DNA from: Fereydounia khargensis
Lineage: Eukaryota > Basidiomycota > Ustilaginomycetes > Urocystidales > Fereydouniaceae
NCBI GenBank assembly: GCA_026413255.1
Contig: JAOCZO010000013.1
Span: forward strand, 287,124-351,123
DNA: 64,000 nt
Reading direction: 5' to 3'
In this document: positions 61,304-64,000 of the stretch, in pieces
Layout: the number at the start of each line of letters is the position of its first letter
Position numbering within the stretch: the stretch's first letter is position 1
Translations under genes and position numbers: made by a program
The notes under the pieces: generated by a model
Database searches by the model: none
What the model was told of the DNA's origin: nothing
Seen by the model: only the letters and a program-made list of their open reading frames with translations

Positions 61304-62479
61304 CTATCGGCTTGTGTAAGTCTCCTCACGGGCTACTCTTCTCCAGTTCTTGGGGTAACCTCTTGAGATCCGCCAGTCCTCGCTGCAGTTTGCAACGTTT
61401 TTGAGCAGCGACTGGCGCCAACCACCGTCTCCGTCCTGATGCCAGCTGACTTGACCCCATGACCAGGAGAGGAAGCTCTCGGCTCTTGCACCGTCTGTGG
61501 AATCAAGAAGGCCGACTGCAACATCCACAATGTCCGGTCTGTCATCCACAGCGTAGAATACTGTTGCAGAGCATGTACCGCAAAAGTAGCGCTGCACGTC
61601 CGGAGAAGAGGCAAAATATGTCAGTGTCCCAGCAGAGGCGTCTTTCCGATCAATGAGCGCTTTCAATTCAATAGTTGTTGCGGGGAACGCTGAACCGTTT
61701 CCAAAGGCAAGGTTGACAAGCTCGCAGAACGTCCAGTTCACAATGTCAATACCGTATGCTGAGCGACAAGAGTCACATCCATCCAGAGTGGCAAGAAGCT
61801 TGTGCGTGACTGGGTCGACAAACCAAGGTAGTTCTTCTTGCTTTTTGTTGCTGTAATTGCCTTGACGTAGTTCCAGATCCACGCCTTTGCACTTGCATCG
61901 CACGGGCACAGCATTGTCAACTGTCCCTTCATATCCAGTCAGAACGCAGCTTCCTGGCCAATCCCATGGCAGTTCTTGTCCATTTTCACTGCGTCCCATA
62001 AAGCTCTTCATCTTGCTTCCATCTGTGTTTGGTTGCCGAAGCCAGGGAGCCGCTCCGCCGTCCAGCGTGTCACCTACAAAGATATTGTCTACAAAATTGA
62101 CAACGTTGGCCCTGATATTTGTCAGCGCTCCTGTGAAGGCACTCAGGCCTCTACTTGGATCCTTTGGATGACTGAAGAAGAAGGGAGTGCCACATGCTCC
62201 GCAAAAGAGGATGTGGAAGCGGGGCGAGAACGGAAAGGTCTTAAGTTTCGATGTGTTGACGTTGACAGTTGGCTCTGGCCACATAATGACAGGTGCGTAC
62301 ATTCCACCAGTACTGTGGCGGCATGAGTGACAGTGGCATGCGCGTGCTGGCAGAGGAAGCATTGATTGCGCTACCTGTGTGGTGAAGGCATGTGCTTTGC
62401 AAAGGCACTGCAAGGTCAGAGTCACCGTCTCCTCCAACAAGGGTGTTGTCATTGTAATAGGTGAAGGCCTTGCCGGCAT
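61304..62479 (-). CDS. Protein with two tandem GFA (CENP-V/formaldehyde-activating-type) zinc domains
   Basis: 391 aa in one exon, starting at the ATG at 62479 (the next in-frame ATG, 62452, is also possible). Domain 1: LQCLCKAHAF, ACHCHSCRHSTGG, FCGACGTPFFF. Domain 2: VRCKCKGVDLEL, DGCDSCRSAYG, FCGTCSATVFY. Each repeats the Cys pattern C-x-C, C-x-C-x2-C, C-x2-C of the GFA fold that binds two zincs. Fungal members are mostly uncharacterised; the true formaldehyde-activating enzyme is a bacterial relative. The 5' end of the gene abuts repeat copy 3 (terminal repeat 7 bp before the ATG), so its promoter is at least partly formed by that element. Confidence 0.85.
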   Translation of the reverse strand: MPARPSPITMTTPLLEETVTLTLQCLCKAHAFTTQVAQSMLPLPARACHCHSCRHSTGGMYAPVIMWPEPTVNVNTSKLKTFPFSPRFHILFCGACGTPFFFSHPKDPSRGLSAFTGALTNIRANVVNFVDNIFVGDTLDGGAAPWLRQPNTDGSKMKSFMGRSENGQELPWDWPGSCVLTGYEGTVDNAVPVRCKCKGVDLELRQGNYSNKKQEELPWFVDPVTHKLLATLDGCDSCRSAYGIDIVNWTFCELVNLAFGNGSAFPATTIELKALIDRKDASAGTLTYFASSPDVQRYFCGTCSATVFYAVDDRPDIVDVAVGLLDSTDGARAESFLSWSWGQVSWHQDGDGGWRQSLLKNVANCSEDWRISRGYPKNWRRVAREETYTSR

Positions 62480-62485
62480 TGCAGA

Positions 62486-62555
62486 TAGTTGAAGGGTCAA
62501 CTAGCTTGGATCGATTGCGGTGGTGGTGAAGGGCTACAGTAGATAGGTTGTGCAA
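62486..62555 (+). repeat. Leader of the MITE-like element, copy 3 (truncated)
   Basis: TAGTTGAAGGGTC followed by ACTAGCTTGGATCGATTGC and GTGGTGGTGAAGGGCTAC match the first 60-70 bases of the element at 49561. Similarity is lost after about 62550 and no right end or 36-bp array follows. Confidence 0.6.
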
Positions 62556-62583
62556 CGCGTCTCAAAAGCAGCTCAGGATCAGT

Positions 62584-62640
62584 GTTGAGGGGTCGACTAG
62601 CTGGAATTTGATCGCAGTGGTGAGCTACAGTACAGTCCCT
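62584..62640 (+). repeat. Leader of the MITE-like element, copy 4 (truncated)
   Basis: GTTGAGGGGTCGACTAGCTG, then GAATTTGATCGCAGTGGTGA and GCTACAGTACAG repeat the leader again, 98 bp after the start of copy 3 and in the same orientation. No right terminal repeat could be found towards the telomere. Confidence 0.6.
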
Positions 62641-62895
62641 AGTACTAGGCTATCGGTCCCACGAGCGGAGGACACTGTTCTAGTGCCCCAAGCATTTTAG
62701 TGGGACTGGACCGCTCGCCAAAATCTGGTCCCAACAGTCCCAAGGCAAGAGACTGGGCTAGTGCCGAGGTTCTGACCGACTTCATTTCAGAATATCGAGA
62801 TTAGACTTTTTGAGACGCGTCCTCTGCTCTAGTGCCCTTGGGACAGCTCCAGCCAAACCAAGTCGGTCCCAAGGGTCTGGTGAGACTGGTGAGAC
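62641..62895. other. Subtelomeric unique stretch with scattered GGTCCCAA motifs
   Basis: GGTCCCAC, GGTCCCAACAGTCCCAAGGC (62728-62747) and CGGTCCCAAGGG (62864-62875) anticipate the minisatellite that follows. No gene. Confidence 0.4.
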
Positions 62896-63155
62896 CAGTC
62901 CCAAGAGTCCCAACAGTCCCAACAGTCCCAAGAGTCCCAAGGGTCCCAAGGCGAGTCCCAAGCCCAGTCCCAAGGCGAGTCCCAAGCCCAGTCCCAAGCC
63001 CAGTCCCAAGGCAAGTCCCAAGCCCAGTCCCAAGGCGAGTCCCAAGGCCAGTCTCAAGGCGAGTCCCAAGGCCAGTCTCAAGGCGAGTCCCAAGGCCAGT
63101 CTCAAGGCGAGTCCCAAGGCCTCGCAAGTCCCAAGCTCTCGCTGCAAGTCCCAAG
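62896..63155 (+). repeat. Subtelomeric minisatellite, AGTCCCAAGGCG units of 12 bp
   Basis: The array starts with 9-bp units (CCCAACAGT, CCCAAGAGT) and changes to about fifteen 12-bp units, AGTCCCAAGGCG or AGTCCCAAGCCC, in places alternating with AGTCTCAAGGCG to form 24-bp higher-order units. It ends in two imperfect copies (CAAGTCCCAAG). Its 12-bp unit keeps every frame open, so the long open frames on both strands are not evidence of a gene. Confidence 0.85.
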
Positions 63156-63910
63156 TTGCTTGGCCCCCAACCAGAGTTCATTTCATGAAGCTCCTACCAG
63201 GAGCAACGCGTCCCCCTTCCCTTGTCCAGCTAGCTCTGATAAGCTCTCGCCACTCAAGTTGGTGTTGCTATCCTGCCCAAGCAGCTTGCACCATACCATT
63301 CCATGCCCCCCGACCCTACCTGGTATCACAAAATACCCCTGACCTCAACTTGTTCTTCCATTAATGTATATTATAGTAAGCAATACAACACTGTACCACA
63401 GACACATGCAGTCAAGGTGTGATGGTGATGGCAAGTGTAATGGCACTGTAATGTGCAGTGGCAGGGCAACTCATATCAGTCGGGGCTGATGGAGTTCAAG
63501 GGAGTGGTGAAATTAGGTGGCGAGGGCGGCTCAAGTCGCGTCTGAATTTCCAGTCAAATGTTCTAACTGATATGGCCAGAAAAAGTGCCTTTGGGTGGTC
63601 CAATATGAGGTCAATTGAATGGGAATGGTGTCCCATGGCCTTGCAAGGGCTGGAACAAAAATCTCACGGGTCACTAAGGGGGTCTTTGGTGAGGCCAAAA
63701 CCATGAGATTTTGGTTTTGGGCTAGCCGAGTGAGCTGCAGGGTCCAGCCTTGTTTGACAGGCAAGCCGATGTCGCAATGTGCAGTGTCACACCAGGGAAA
63801 AAAAACCAGAAAAAATAGGGTGACTAGCATTAGCAGGAGTACAGTCGCGAGGGCCTCAGAGTAGCATAGCAAGTGGTACTGTCATTGGACTGATATGATG
63901 GAGTTGTAGC
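63156..63910. other. Subtelomeric sequence without recognisable genes
   Basis: No coding sequence could be supported in the last 755 bp before the telomere. In particular there is no helicase-like subtelomeric gene. Confidence 0.5.
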
Positions 63911-64000
63911 TTAGGGTTAGGGTTTAGGGTTTAGGGTTAGGGTTAGGGTTAGGGTTAGGGTTAGGGTTAGGGTTAGGGTTAGGGTTAGGGTTAGGGTTAG
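63911..64000 (+). repeat. Telomere, (TTAGGG)n
   Basis: About fifteen TTAGGG repeats fill the last 90 bases. Two TTTAGGG variants lie within the first 25 bases, at the junction. The G-rich strand reads 5'-3' towards the right end, as for a true right chromosome end. Confidence 0.97.

Noticed and set aside
62810-63364. Pro/Lys/Ser-rich open frame (SPKASPKP repeats) and its minus-strand counterpart
   Set aside because: Produced by the 12-bp minisatellite; both strands are open over the same interval and neither end shows a recognisable protein.

Overview
The window is the right-hand end of a fungal chromosome. It finishes in 90 bases of TTAGGG telomere repeats (63911-64000), with the G-rich strand running off the right edge. 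Short GT-AG introns of about 70-100 nt, two intron-containing tRNA genes, a Ski2 helicase, complex I and mitoribosome genes, Zn2Cys6 and PDR-type genes and many small secreted proteins all point to a filamentous or dimorphic fungus. A basidiomycete, perhaps smut-like (Ustilaginomycotina), is my best guess from gene style alone; the species cannot be fixed from this sequence.

The inner part (1-33.4 kb) is dense and conserved, and most of its genes are housekeeping. In order it holds a partial DUF952 gene, the cytoplasmic exosome helicase SKI2 (15 exons), a Ser/Pro-rich protein, an Rds1-type ferritin-like secreted protein, a small coiled-coil protein, a GRAM-domain membrane protein, a tartrate/D-malate-type dehydrogenase, mitoribosomal uL13m, a small predicted mitochondrial protein, tRNA-Ser(CGA), complex I NDUFA9, a Pra1/Asp f 2-like zinc-binding secreted protein, THG1, an MFS transporter, a MAG1-type DNA glycosylase and a full-length PDR-type ABC transporter.

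From about 33.8 kb outward the sequence becomes accessory and gene-poor. It holds a tandem pair of LURP-one-related genes with N-myristoylation-type starts, a secreted GH43 enzyme, two related 4-cysteine secreted proteins (39.6 and 41.1 kb), a Thr-rich secreted protein, and several secreted or membrane-anchored helical proteins (43.6-53.8 kb) that look like diverged paralogues of one effector-type family. A serine hydrolase of the beta-lactamase/LovD type lies among them. Next comes a possible catabolic block: a Dal5-like permease, an M20 amidohydrolase and a Zn2Cys6 regulator. Then come tRNA-Ala(AGC), a double-GFA-domain protein, minisatellites and the telomere.

The most unusual structure is a small repeat family. 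The best copy (49561-49821) has perfect 12-bp terminal inverted repeats that begin with TA. Inside is a conserved leader of about 85 bp and an array of exactly 36-bp units, each a near-palindromic 19-bp repeat plus a 17-bp variable segment. A diverged copy with the same 36-bp period sits at 43358-43607, and two leader-only copies abut the GFA gene near the telomere. It looks like a TA-inserting MITE carrying a VNTR, not a CRISPR array.

Three genes in the outer 30 kb (LURP-one copy B, one effector paralogue and the M20 enzyme) each need exactly one extra base to restore an intact frame. This suggests either decay or single-base deletion errors in the assembly. Gene models were built by eye from splice signals and family resemblance; no alignment was run.
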